The translations under genes and the position numbers were made by a program. Shown in pieces: positions 1 through 7,669 of a stretch of 34,896 nucleotides of DNA. This DNA is from Selenomonadaceae bacterium. Lineage in GTDB: Bacteria > Bacillota > Negativicutes > Selenomonadales > Selenomonadaceae. The DNA lies in assembly GCA_017475745.1 (NCBI GenBank), contig JAFVEZ010000049.1:1-34896 (forward strand). The letters are read 5' to 3'. Every line of letters begins with the position of its first letter. The first letter of the stretch is position 1. The notes below the pieces were generated by a model. It did no database searches, was not told the DNA's origin, and was given only the letters and a program-made list of their open reading frames with translations.

Positions 1-7
1 TGCTGGA

Positions 8-29
8 GTTGAGTGGCGGACCGCTCAAC
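8..29. other. Perfect-loop hairpin at the left edge
   Basis: GTTGAGTGG (8-16) and CCGCTCAAC (21-29) pair over nine positions, with one T-G pair, around a four-base CGGA loop. No T-run follows directly; T-rich stretches come about 40-60 bases later. It may belong to a transcript or gene ending to the left of the window. The rest of 1-135 is AT-rich with a short direct repeat GGCTGATT (110-117 and 121-128), and I see no gene there. Confidence 0.4.
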
Positions 30-135
30 GAATCAGCTTACATAAGATATCACATCTTTCTATTTTTGTCAATACCTTTTTTTAACTTTTTTTTAAAATC
101 TCTTAAAAGGGCTGATTGTAGGCTGATTAAAAGTT

Positions 136-975
136 TTAAATCTGCATTAAATATCGCTTTATCGCATCTTTCCAATTCGATAGACGCCTAAATCCGGCAT
201 TTTCAAGTTTTTGTTTACTCAATCGAGAGTTTAGCGGTCTAATCGCCTTAGTTGGGTACTCACTAGAAAGAATAGGAATAACCTCAGTCTCAGCGCCCAC
301 TTGACGGAATATCTCCGCAGCAAACTCAGCCCAAGAACAGAAACCCTCATTAGTTGCATGATAGATCCCATATTTGTCAGTCTGGACCATATCAACAAGC
401 AGAGGTGCCAGATCAGCAGTATAAGTTGGTGACCCGATCTGATCGTTTACTACTGTCAATCTGTTCTTGGTCTCACTCAGCCTTAACATCGTCTTGACAA
501 AGTTCTTGCCATTTTTGCCGAATACCCAACTAATCCTAACTATAAAGTATTTATCTAGAAGCTTGAGGACAGCTTTTTCGCCTGCAAGCTTAGAACGGCC
601 ATAAGCATTGGGCGGATTTTTAGGATCATCAACCTCATAAGGTTTGTCACCTGTACCTGGGAATACGTAGTCAGTGCTGATATATATCATCTTGGCGTCA
701 ATTTCTTTGCAAACTTTGGCTATCGCTTCAGTCGCCCGACCATTAACTTGCATAGCCAATTCCGGCTCATCCTCTGCCCTATCAACAGCAGTGTAGGCGG
801 CACAATGAATGATCGCGTCAGGTTTATGCGATTTGACAAATTGTTCTATTCCTACTTCATCGGTGAGGTCAAAGTCCTTGCGCGCGGCACCTATAGCTTC
901 AATCTTCCTTCTCTGTAGTTCAGCCATTACATCAAAACCAAGCTGACCTGTTATTCCTGTCACTAATACCTTCAT
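136..975 (-). CDS. rfbD: dTDP-4-dehydrorhamnose reductase (RmlD/RfbD)
   Basis: Last enzyme of dTDP-L-rhamnose synthesis: it reduces dTDP-4-keto-L-rhamnose with NAD(P)H in the cytoplasm, supplying rhamnose for surface polysaccharide. The N-terminus carries the Rossmann motif GITGQLG. The extended-SDR active site is visible as STDYVF and YGRSK (Tyr-xxx-Lys). The 279-aa length is normal for the family. A TTG codon lies just before the chosen ATG (975). The Shine-Dalgarno GGAAG at 985-989 is nine bases from the ATG and six from the TTG, so either could be used. The gene follows the 284-aa protein by only about 15 bases on the same strand, so they are probably co-transcribed. No rfbA, rfbB or rfbC is in the window, so the pathway must be completed elsewhere. 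Family assignment is strong. Confidence 0.9.
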   Translation of the reverse strand: MKVLVTGITGQLGFDVMAELQRRKIEAIGAARKDFDLTDEVGIEQFVKSHKPDAIIHCAAYTAVDRAEDEPELAMQVNGRATEAIAKVCKEIDAKMIYISTDYVFPGTGDKPYEVDDPKNPPNAYGRSKLAGEKAVLKLLDKYFIVRISWVFGKNGKNFVKTMLRLSETKNRLTVVNDQIGSPTYTADLAPLLVDMVQTDKYGIYHATNEGFCSWAEFAAEIFRQVGAETEVIPILSSEYPTKAIRPLNSRLSKQKLENAGFRRLSNWKDAIKRYLMQI

Positions 976-990
976 CAATTATCACTTCCG

Positions 991-1845
991 TTAAATCAAA
1001 ATATCTATCACCGATAGTGCAAATTTTGGAGACTCTTCTGGCAACTCGTTAATCTTCTGTTGAGCGCGTTCAATCATCTTCTTAACTTTCTCGACCTCAG
1101 CTTCATCACACATATTGTTTTGGAGACCAGCTTCACACTCTTTGAGATCTTCTTGCAAAATCTTCATTAACTTGCGGAGATCGGCAGGAGTCTTAACTGC
1201 TGCAAGTTGAGTGGCACGCTTTGACTCATTAAATGTAACGGTTGCCTTCGCAGAAGTAATACTTATGTTACCGTCTTTGTCAACTGAAACCGATCCGCCT
1301 TGAAATCCAATCTCACCTTTGCGGCTGTTGAGATAATCATTTGCGGCCTTGAGACTTTCGGCAATCTTTTGACGCTTGGCGAGTTCTTTATCTGGTAAAC
1401 GTCCGGCCAAACGCTGCTTGAATTCTTCTTCGGTCATGTTGAGGAGTACGCGAACTTGACTTTTACTGTTATCACTCTTGGAAATGCTCCACATTCTCAA
1501 GCCACCGTCACTGCCGATGACGAAACCTTGAGCTTGAAGATCGGGACGGTTGGCGGTGTTCTTCAAAGTCTGACGACAATCGTAAATCAAAGCCTTATAC
1601 TCAAGGCGCTTATCAGGATCATCAGCCATCTGTCTCAGAACATTTGGTGAGATTGAGATATTATTATTTCCCTTGCCGTTAAATGGCTGAGTACCAACGC
1701 TGAAGTTGACATCTTTAAACTTTCTTGACAAATCACCAAGCACATTGCTACCCTTATTGCTGCTCTTTAATTCTTCGATTGCTTGAGTTTGGGCATAATT
1801 CAGCGCCGTCTCAGATACATAACTGTTCCCCAACTTCACTGCCAT
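991..1845 (-). CDS. Unrecognised 284-aa soluble protein (possibly DUF6033-like)
   Basis: I do not recognise a function. The protein begins MAVKLGNSYVSETA, has no signal peptide or membrane segment, and is rich in Lys, Asn and Gln. The middle contains a short beta-like stretch (GGSVSVDKDGNISITS), and the last 70 residues look like a charged coiled coil (LRKLMKILQEDLKECEAGL onward). Its general look recalls short uncharacterised Clostridia/Negativicutes proteins grouped as DUF6033, but I hold that loosely. A GGAAGGA ribosome site precedes the ATG. It lies 49 bases after the LysR gene and just before rfbD, all on the minus strand, so the three may share transcripts. Confidence 0.7.
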   Translation of the reverse strand: MAVKLGNSYVSETALNYAQTQAIEELKSSNKGSNVLGDLSRKFKDVNFSVGTQPFNGKGNNNISISPNVLRQMADDPDKRLEYKALIYDCRQTLKNTANRPDLQAQGFVIGSDGGLRMWSISKSDNSKSQVRVLLNMTEEEFKQRLAGRLPDKELAKRQKIAESLKAANDYLNSRKGEIGFQGGSVSVDKDGNISITSAKATVTFNESKRATQLAAVKTPADLRKLMKILQEDLKECEAGLQNNMCDEAEVEKVKKMIERAQQKINELPEESPKFALSVIDILI

Positions 1846-1894
1846 GATAAACCATTCCTTCCATAGAAAACGCTCTATCCTTTATAATTTCTCA

Positions 1895-2764
1895 TTAAAT
1901 TGGGTCTTTGCAAAAATTGATAAAAGCTTGAGCAGCCTTGGAAACGTAGCGGTCTCTTTTCCAAGCCAGTCCAATATCAACAAATATAGGTTCTTCTAAA
2001 GGTATGGCACACAAATCGGTTGTATCATCTGCAATAAAATCAAGTAGAAAAGCTATTCCAACACCGTGAGCCACAAGGCCTTTGATGGTAGTAATCTGAC
2101 CAGACTCAAGGACAATATTTGGAGTAATATTAATTGAATGAAGGCGCTCTTGCACAATTTGGCGAAGATAGGAGCCTTGTTTCATCACAATGAGATTTGA
2201 GTTGGCAATATCCTCATTTGAAATTGTCTTCTTCTTGGTAAGTGGTGAAGAAGCCGGAACACAGACTACAAGCTGAGAACGCGTCATAGGAAGAATATTT
2301 AAGGAAGATGAAGCATCTGAGGTAATCACTATTCCAAAATCTAATTCATCGCGATCAAGCATTTCACGAATAGCAATAGAACCTTCCTCAAATAAAAGAA
2401 CATCAAGTGAAGGGTGTCTCGTTTGAAATCCTGAAAAGATTTTTGGAAAGAGAAATGCACCCATCATTGGTGGAATACCAATTTTTATTACACCCTTTTG
2501 AAGCTGTTTGAAGTCATTTACTTCAATTAATGCATCATTCAGACAGCGAAGAGCAGTATCAACACGACCTAAAAATACCGATCCTTCAGGTGTAAGTGAG
2601 AGCTGCTTTTGACTGCGATCAAATAACTGAATACCAAGTTCTGCCTCAAGTTTCTTTATGGCAACAGTGATATTTGGTTGTGAGACTCGCAAACGCTTTG
2701 CAGCGCGCGTGATATTCTTGAGACGACTTGCCATTTGAAAATATTCCAACTGTCTAAGTTCCAT
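1895..2764 (-). CDS. LysR-family transcriptional regulator
   Basis: A DNA-binding regulator of the LysR type. Residues 1-60 form the winged helix-turn-helix (MELRQLEYF, then AAKRLRVSQPNITVAIKKLE). Residues from about 90 to 289 form the periplasmic-binding-protein-like effector domain (VIKIGIPPMM, then LDFGIVIT). The 289-aa length is standard. The effector is unknown. The usual clue, a divergent metabolic gene under its control, is not informative: the divergent neighbour is pyrH, a housekeeping gene with its own promoter. The target may be the genes downstream on the same strand, but nothing in the sequence proves this. Confidence 0.92.
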   Translation of the reverse strand: MELRQLEYFQMASRLKNITRAAKRLRVSQPNITVAIKKLEAELGIQLFDRSQKQLSLTPEGSVFLGRVDTALRCLNDALIEVNDFKQLQKGVIKIGIPPMMGAFLFPKIFSGFQTRHPSLDVLLFEEGSIAIREMLDRDELDFGIVITSDASSSLNILPMTRSQLVVCVPASSPLTKKKTISNEDIANSNLIVMKQGSYLRQIVQERLHSINITPNIVLESGQITTIKGLVAHGVGIAFLLDFIADDTTDLCAIPLEEPIFVDIGLAWKRDRYVSKAAQAFINFCKDPI

Positions 2765-2805
2765 ATCGACACATCCTTAGTAAATAATTAAAACCTATTG
2801 TTACT

Positions 2806-2834
2806 ATTGTACAACGAAAACTTTTTTTGTGCAA
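2806..2834 (-). promoter_or_regulatory. Sigma-A promoter of the LysR gene
   Basis: On the minus strand, TTGCAC (plus 2829-2834) is followed after 17 bases by TACAAT (plus 2806-2811). The LysR start codon lies about 42 bases beyond the -10 box. This is a near-consensus vegetative promoter. Confidence 0.6.
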
Positions 2835-2852
2835 TAAGCAGGAAAACTTTTA

Positions 2853-2882
2853 TTGATAGGGAATTTTAAATTTTAAGATAAT
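2853..2882 (+). promoter_or_regulatory. Candidate promoter of pyrH
   Basis: TTGATA (2853-2858) and GATAAT (2877-2882) are separated by 18 bases. Transcription would begin about 14 bases before the pyrH ATG, leaving just enough room for the ribosome site GGTGAG. If real, pyrH is transcribed independently of the usual upstream rpsB-tsf genes, which are not present here. Confidence 0.4.
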
Positions 2883-2902
2883 ATGAGCAAAAGGGTGAGC
2901 TT

Positions 2903-3610
2903 ATGAAATATAAAAGAATTGTGTTGAAATTAAGCGGAGAGTCACTGGCAGGAGACGGAACATATGGCATAAACCCGGAAGTAGTTGAAGAGTTAGCAAA
3001 ACAAGTTAAACGAATACACGATAAGAAACTCGAAGTGGCAGTTGTTGTAGGTGGCGGAAACATCTGGAGAGGTCTCAGCGGCAGTGCCAAAGGTATGGAT
3101 CGAGCTTCGGCGGACTATATGGGAATGCTTGCAACTGTTATGAACGCCTTGGCATTGCAAGATTCACTGGAAAAGATGGGAGTCTTTACTCGAGTTCAAA
3201 CAGCTATTGAAATGCGTGAGGTTGCGGAGCCTTACATTAGAAGAAGAGCTGTCCGACATCTCGAAAAAGGTAGAGTCGTTATATTTGGAGCCGGAACGGG
3301 AAATCCTTACTTCTCAACTGATACTACGGCGGCACTCAGAGCGGCAGAAGTTGAAGCGGACGTTATACTCATGGCGAAGAAGGGTACGGACGGCATTTAT
3401 GACAAAGACCCCAACAAATGTAGTGATGCAAAGAAATTTGATAAGCTCGCCTATATTGAGATATTAAATTTGGGTCTGCACGTTATGGACTCAACTGCAA
3501 CTTCACTTTGTATGGATAATGGGATTCCTCTGGTTGTATTTAATATAGACGATTATGATAACATTTACAGAGCGGCGATGGGCGAAGAAATCGGCACTAC
3601 TGTTGGTTAA
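2903..3610 (+). CDS. pyrH: UMP kinase
   Basis: Phosphorylates UMP to UDP with ATP, feeding all pyrimidine nucleotide and UDP-sugar synthesis; the bacterial enzyme is a cytoplasmic hexamer of the amino-acid-kinase fold. Visible signatures are [11 protein letters not shown] at the N-terminus, [11 protein letters not shown] for the phosphate-binding loop, [14 protein letters not shown], and [17 protein letters not shown] near the middle. Length 235 aa matches the family. It opens the conserved order pyrH-frr-uppS-cdsA. Upstream there is a LysR gene instead of the common rpsB-tsf pair. The spacing of 30 bases to frr suggests one transcript. Confidence 0.97.
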   Translation: MKYKRIVLKLSGESLAGDGTYGINPEVVEELAKQVKRIHDKKLEVAVVVGGGNIWRGLSGSAKGMDRASADYMGMLATVMNALALQDSLEKMGVFTRVQTAIEMREVAEPYIRRRAVRHLEKGRVVIFGAGTGNPYFSTDTTAALRAAEVEADVILMAKKGTDGIYDKDPNKCSDAKKFDKLAYIEILNLGLHVMDSTATSLCMDNGIPLVVFNIDDYDNIYRAAMGEEIGTTVG

Positions 3611-3640
3611 TTTATAATTAAATGAAAGGCAGATGTAACC

Positions 3641-4198
3641 ATGATTGACGACATAATGAAGTCACAAGAAGAGAAAATGAAAAAGACCCTCGAAGGGCTC
3701 AAAAAGGAATATGGCACACTCAGAGCAGGCAGAGCGGCGCCTTCGCTCCTCGATAAAGTTATGGTTGACTACTACGGAACACCGACGCCTGTCAATCAGA
3801 TGGCGAGTGTAACTGTTCCCGAAGCACGTATGATAATGATTAAGCCTTATGACAAGGGCAGCCTAAAAGACATTGAAAAAGCTATTCAAAAGTCAGACTT
3901 GGGTCTCACTCCAAACTCTGATGGTACAACTATTCGCCTTGCTATTCCTCAGCTCACCCAAGAAAGACGTAAGGAATTAGTCAAAGTTGTCAGCAAGAAG
4001 TCTGAAGATGCCAAAGTGGCTATGCGAAACATTCGTCGCGACGGCAATGAAGCAATCAAGAAAGCTGAGAAGAACAAGGAAATCACCGAGGACGACCGTA
4101 AGGACGCTCAAGAAAAAATACAAAAACTCCTTGATAAATACATTAAATTGATCGACAGCACCAAAGCCTCAAAAGAAAAAGAGGTAATGGAAGTTTAA
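3641..4198 (+). CDS. frr: Ribosome recycling factor
   Basis: RRF splits the post-termination ribosome together with EF-G. The 185-aa length is exactly that of the family. Conserved elements include the N-terminal helix ([18 protein letters not shown]), then [16 protein letters not shown], and the C-terminal [19 protein letters not shown] helix region. The ribosome site is AAAGG, about a dozen bases before the ATG. It sits between pyrH and uppS as in most Firmicutes. I see nothing unusual. Confidence 0.97.
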   Translation: MIDDIMKSQEEKMKKTLEGLKKEYGTLRAGRAAPSLLDKVMVDYYGTPTPVNQMASVTVPEARMIMIKPYDKGSLKDIEKAIQKSDLGLTPNSDGTTIRLAIPQLTQERRKELVKVVSKKSEDAKVAMRNIRRDGNEAIKKAEKNKEITEDDRKDAQEKIQKLLDKYIKLIDSTKASKEKEVMEV

Positions 4199-4215
4199 CC
4201 TGATTGGAATGTTAA

Positions 4216-4938
4216 TTGGGAATGAATTTAGATAAAAATCTATTGCCGCGCCACGTTGGAATTATTATGGACGGCAACGGACGCTGGGCACAAAATCAAG
4301 GTTTAATTAGAAGTGCTGGTCATTTGGCGGGTGTCAAGACTCTTAAAGAGATCATCAAAACAGCGGTGAATATTGAATTGGAAGCTTTGACCGTGTATGC
4401 TTTCTCAACCGAAAATTGGAACAGACCGCATACAGAGGTTGATTTTCTTATGCATTTGTTCAGCGAATATCTTGAGAAAGAGAAGCGCGAACTCAACGAA
4501 AAGAATGTCAAAATCCACTTCATCGGCAGAATTGACGAGCTGCCTGAAAGTCTGATAAAGCAGGCACACGACGCCGAAGAGATGATGAGGAATAACACAG
4601 GGCTGAAGTTCAATGTGGCGACGAACTACGGCGGTCAAGACGAGATTGTCAGAGCGACGCAGAAGATCGCTCAACGTGTCCTCAATGGCGAATTGAAGGC
4701 TGAGGATATTGACAGTGATATCTTTGAAGGTGCGCTTGATACTTGCGGTGATCCGCCTGTTGACTTGATGATCCGAACAGGTGGAGATTTGAGGGTCAGT
4801 AACTTCTTGTTGTGGCAGTCGGCTTATGCTGAATTTTGGTTCACAGAAACGCCATTTCCAAATTTTAAGCCCGAAGAGTTTTTGCAGGCACTGTCTGACT
4901 TCAGCAAACGAGACAGGCGTTTCGGCAGTGTGAAGTAA
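4216..4938 (+). CDS. uppS: Undecaprenyl diphosphate synthase (cis-prenyltransferase)
   Basis: Adds isoprene units to farnesyl diphosphate to make the C55 lipid carrier for peptidoglycan and surface polysaccharides. Signatures are the catalytic-Asp motif MDGNGRWA near residue 17, YAFSTENWNRP, and the C-terminal RTGGDLRVSNFLLWQSAYAE with the TPFPNF end. Length 240 aa is typical. Start choice: TTG at 4216 is six bases after GGAA (4206-4209), whereas the ATG at 4222 has only GGGA touching it, so TTG is preferred. The next gene in most genomes would be cdsA, but here a hydrolase gene comes between. Confidence 0.95.
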   Translation: MGMNLDKNLLPRHVGIIMDGNGRWAQNQGLIRSAGHLAGVKTLKEIIKTAVNIELEALTVYAFSTENWNRPHTEVDFLMHLFSEYLEKEKRELNEKNVKIHFIGRIDELPESLIKQAHDAEEMMRNNTGLKFNVATNYGGQDEIVRATQKIAQRVLNGELKAEDIDSDIFEGALDTCGDPPVDLMIRTGGDLRVSNFLLWQSAYAEFWFTETPFPNFKPEEFLQALSDFSKRDRRFGSVK

Positions 4939-4967
4939 TTCTTCAATTATAGGGAGGCATTGATAAA

Positions 4968-5795
4968 ATGGAAGCGAATAAAATCAAAGGTGAGGCAAAA
5001 AGTTTGATTCTTGACAATGGAATCGAACTGACTTATTGTGAACGTGGAGAAAAAAATAAAGAAGTAATTATTTGTGGAGAATTTTTCTTCCATACTTTCA
5101 TTCCGATGATTGAAAAGCTGGCAGAAAGATTTCACGTCTACGGTGTTGTGATGAGATTCGACGGTAAAGCTGTTGAACTCAATGAAGACGGCTCTACCAA
5201 CTGGTCACGCCAATGGGGCAGCGATATTTATAACTTTGCAAAGAAATTAAATATATCAAAATTTCATTATGTAGGAAAATGTCACGGCTCAGTACCAGGT
5301 TGGTATATTGCGAAAAATCACCCTGAATGTCTGCAAAGTTTTTCGAGTTTTTTGCTTGTTCCACATCTCAAAGCACAGAACAGCAATAAATTTTTTGAAG
5401 TTGCAAAAAATGAAGGAATAGACGGAATGTTAAAAGCCACGATCAGAAAACCTGAGGGAATAAAACTCAAAATAGAAGAAATGGCAACCGTCGGAAAAGT
5501 TGATGTAACAATTATTCCGAAATATGCAGTAAATTTTGCAGAAAATATTTGGAAAACAAAAAAAGAATGTATCGAAACCCTTGAAAATATTGAAGTTCCT
5601 GTCGGATACTTGTTTGGCAGTGACGATTTATTTTTCCAAGATCATCTTGACAGCAATATTTTCGCAATGACAAATACGAAAAATTCAAGAGCAGTTATAT
5701 TGAATGGAGAACGTCATTTTATGGAGTTGGATTGCCCTGACAGAATTGCAAATGAAGTTTTCATATTTATTGAGGAAAGTAAAAAAAATTATTAG
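4968..5795 (+). CDS. Alpha/beta hydrolase with a Cys nucleophile, inserted between uppS and cdsA
   Basis: Appears to be an alpha/beta-hydrolase-fold enzyme. The nucleophile elbow normally written G-x-S-x-G reads G-K-C-H-G at residues 103-107, so Cys105 replaces Ser. Candidate acid and base are Asp219/Asp220 (FGSDDLFF) and His250 (GERHFME), in the right order and spacing for a triad. Cys nucleophiles are known in dienelactone hydrolases, but the rest of this protein does not look like that family, so I name no substrate. It has no signal peptide. GGGAGG precedes the ATG, and the next ribosome site, for cdsA, overlaps its stop codon, so it is translated within the operon. The gene is clearly more AT-rich than its neighbours: 5041-5100 and 5521-5580 are each 27% GC, against 55% at 4621-4680 and 42% at 5881-5940. 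That suggests later acquisition. Confidence 0.75.
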   Translation: MEANKIKGEAKSLILDNGIELTYCERGEKNKEVIICGEFFFHTFIPMIEKLAERFHVYGVVMRFDGKAVELNEDGSTNWSRQWGSDIYNFAKKLNISKFHYVGKCHGSVPGWYIAKNHPECLQSFSSFLLVPHLKAQNSNKFFEVAKNEGIDGMLKATIRKPEGIKLKIEEMATVGKVDVTIIPKYAVNFAENIWKTKKECIETLENIEVPVGYLFGSDDLFFQDHLDSNIFAMTNTKNSRAVILNGERHFMELDCPDRIANEVFIFIEESKKNY

Positions 5796-5805
5796 GTGAT
5801 AAATA

Positions 5806-6693
5806 TTGATAGTTAGAATAATAAGCGGAATCGTCGGAATAGCAATCGCCGCCGTCGTGATTCAACTCGGTGGCTTGCCGTTTGCTGCTTTTGCAATGCT
5901 GCTGACATTGATCGGCTGGTATGAATATTCCTCAATGATGAAAGCGAAGGGTCTCGACATAACTTTCCTTCTCGGAGCTTTAACGCTGATATTGATGTTG
6001 TGCTGTGCTTGGCTTGGCAATACTGAGGAACTCTTAGCGGTGCTGACGATTGGAATGTTGATGATCTTCCTTATGACGGTGCTGCTACACGGATCAGTGA
6101 GACCAATAGACGCTTGCGCCTCAATCGCAGGCGTTTTGTATATAGGCTTGCCGTTTGCACATTTGATACTTTTGCGATTCCTTGATGACGAAAGTCAAGT
6201 GATAGATTCTGTCGCACCGATAGCTGATAAGGGATTAATGGCGATTGGCAACGCCCTTGAGAGTTTAATGGCACTTAACTTTGATGTTGGAAGTGCAATG
6301 ATCTGGTTGCTGTTTATATGTACTTGGTCGAGTGATACCTTTGCCTATTTCGTCGGCGTAGCGATAGGTTCTCATAAGTTGGCGAGTTCAATAAGTCCAA
6401 AGAAGACCGTTGAAGGTTTTATCGGTGGAGTATTAGGTACAACGGCAATGGCAGTGTTGGTCGGGCATGTGTGTTTTAACTTTCCTTTTGTGGAGATGGC
6501 AATTCTCGGATTTATACTTGCTATAGTGGCAACTCTCGGCGATCTAGTTGAGTCGGTAATGAAGCGCTTTGCTGGTATCAAAGATTCAGGTATTCTACTA
6601 CCTGGACATGGTGGAATGTTGGACAGATTCGACAGTATCTTCTTCACCGCGCCAGTCTTTTATTACTTCATCATTATAGCAGGTTTAATCTAA
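5806..6693 (+). CDS. cdsA: Phosphatidate cytidylyltransferase (CDP-diglyceride synthase)
   Basis: Makes CDP-diacylglycerol from phosphatidate and CTP in the cytoplasmic membrane, the precursor of all phospholipids. The protein is mostly hydrophobic helices. The family signature is present near the C-terminus: SVMKRFAGIKDSG followed by LPGHGGMLDRFDS, including the K-D and D-R metal/substrate residues. Length 295 aa is slightly above the usual 260-285. The start is TTG at 5806, six bases after AGGTGA (5794-5799), which overlaps the stop of the hydrolase gene; translation is probably coupled. The usual downstream dxr-rseP genes are absent and a terminator follows instead. Confidence 0.95.
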   Translation: MIVRIISGIVGIAIAAVVIQLGGLPFAAFAMLLTLIGWYEYSSMMKAKGLDITFLLGALTLILMLCCAWLGNTEELLAVLTIGMLMIFLMTVLLHGSVRPIDACASIAGVLYIGLPFAHLILLRFLDDESQVIDSVAPIADKGLMAIGNALESLMALNFDVGSAMIWLLFICTWSSDTFAYFVGVAIGSHKLASSISPKKTVEGFIGGVLGTTAMAVLVGHVCFNFPFVEMAILGFILAIVATLGDLVESVMKRFAGIKDSGILLPGHGGMLDRFDSIFFTAPVFYYFIIIAGLI

Positions 6694-6712
6694 ATATGAA
6701 CTCATTAAAAAG

Positions 6713-6744
6713 TCTTGTTTCAATGTTACGAAGCAAGATTTTTT
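6713..6744. terminator. Bidirectional intrinsic terminator after cdsA
   Basis: TCTTGTTTC (6713-6721) pairs with GAAGCAAGA (6730-6738) over nine positions, around an eight-base loop, followed by TTTTTT. On the minus strand the hairpin is followed by CTTTTT, so it can also stop the convergent gene that ends at 6743. Confidence 0.75.
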
Positions 6745-7075
6745 ATTTGGCTTTCCCAGCAAACAAGAATATTAATATTGTGATAACGATTCCTGCAACG
6801 CCATAGAGAGGACCTTGCTCAACAAAAGCATAAATCGTCAAGAGAATACAAAAGATAGTTGCAAATAAGAGTTGCTTTGCTGATTCCCTGCGATAGGCAA
6901 ATGTCTTGTAATCGACACCTGTCTCCTTCTCGAAACAGTCATAACAGATGATCTCACGCTGTCCCTGTTGATTCTTGTGAATTAACGCGCTCTTCTCATC
7001 AAGATTCTTGCCGCAGAGAACGCATTTTAGTTTTACTTTCTTCGTTTTCTTAGTATCGACATTTTTGTCTGACAT
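6743..7075 (-). CDS. Small membrane protein with an N-terminal zinc-ribbon-like domain
   Basis: 110 aa. The N-terminal half has two Cys pairs, CVLCG (about residues 19-22) and CYDCF, spaced about 27 residues apart, consistent with a metal-binding ribbon. A charged region (KTFAYRRESAKQ) follows, then two hydrophobic segments separated by a short Gly-containing turn (LLFATIFCILLTIYAF and VAGIVITILIFLFAG). I do not recognise a named family. The ATG at 7075 has AAGGT about eight bases upstream; the TTG before it is less likely. It follows chrA by about 35 bases on the same strand and may share its transcript. Confidence 0.75.
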   Translation of the reverse strand: MSDKNVDTKKTKKVKLKCVLCGKNLDEKSALIHKNQQGQREIICYDCFEKETGVDYKTFAYRRESAKQLLFATIFCILLTIYAFVEQGPLYGVAGIVITILIFLFAGKAK

Positions 7076-7108
7076 CAAATCAACCTTTCAAATATAATTA
7101 TATCTTCA

Positions 7109-7669
7109 CTAGAACATATTTCCCAATATTAGACCAAGCACACCACAAGAAATCAGTATTTTAATAACTCCAATTTTTTTGCGTGCGGCTGCTAACGCCA
7201 ATATCAAAATGATTAGTCCTTTTGGATCGAAGGCTGTCCAGTCTGTCGGTGCAGATTCAACATTCCAGACGGCTAAAAGTACAAAGGAAATACAAGCTGC
7301 TGCGATTAGTGCCATGACTGCTGGTCTCAGTCCAATTAATATACCGTGGATTGAGCCAAGCGATCCATATTTAAACATTATCTTTGCCAAAACTATGCAA
7401 AGAAATAGCGATGGCGTGACAAAACCCATTGTTGCGCTTATTGCCCCGCCAAGTCCCGCTACCTTCATTCCAGCGAAAGTTGCGGCATTGATTCCTATTG
7501 GGCCAGGTGTCATCTGTGAGATTGTGAAGATGTCTATAAACTCCGGTAACGTCAGCCAGTGGTAACTGTCAACAACCACCGCCTGTATGAGCGGCATTGA
7601 AGCATAACCACCACCCACACACACAAGACTTATCTTGGCAAATTCAAGAAATAATGTCAAATATATCAT
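7109..7669 (-). CDS. chrA: Half-size ChrA-type (chromate transporter family) membrane protein
   Basis: A CHR-family inner-membrane transporter domain of 186 aa. Conserved elements are FAKISLVCVGGGYASMP near the N-terminus and TISQMTPGPIGINAATFAG at about residues 49-67, followed by several hydrophobic helices. In Firmicutes short ChrA proteins generally occur as adjacent gene pairs with opposite topology. Here only one is present: the gene before it is a glycosyltransferase and the gene after it a small Cys-rich membrane protein. Its ATG shares one base with the stop of the glycosyltransferase (TAATG), indicating translational coupling. The substrate is not necessarily chromate; many members have no proven substrate. 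Confidence 0.88.
   Translation of the reverse strand: MIYLTLFLEFAKISLVCVGGGYASMPLIQAVVVDSYHWLTLPEFIDIFTISQMTPGPIGINAATFAGMKVAGLGGAISATMGFVTPSLFLCIVLAKIMFKYGSLGSIHGILIGLRPAVMALIAAACISFVLLAVWNVESAPTDWTAFDPKGLIILILALAAARKKIGVIKILISCGVLGLILGNMF

Noticed and set aside
7179..7565. Open frame antisense to chrA
   Set aside because: Shadow of a membrane-protein gene with no family features or ribosome site.
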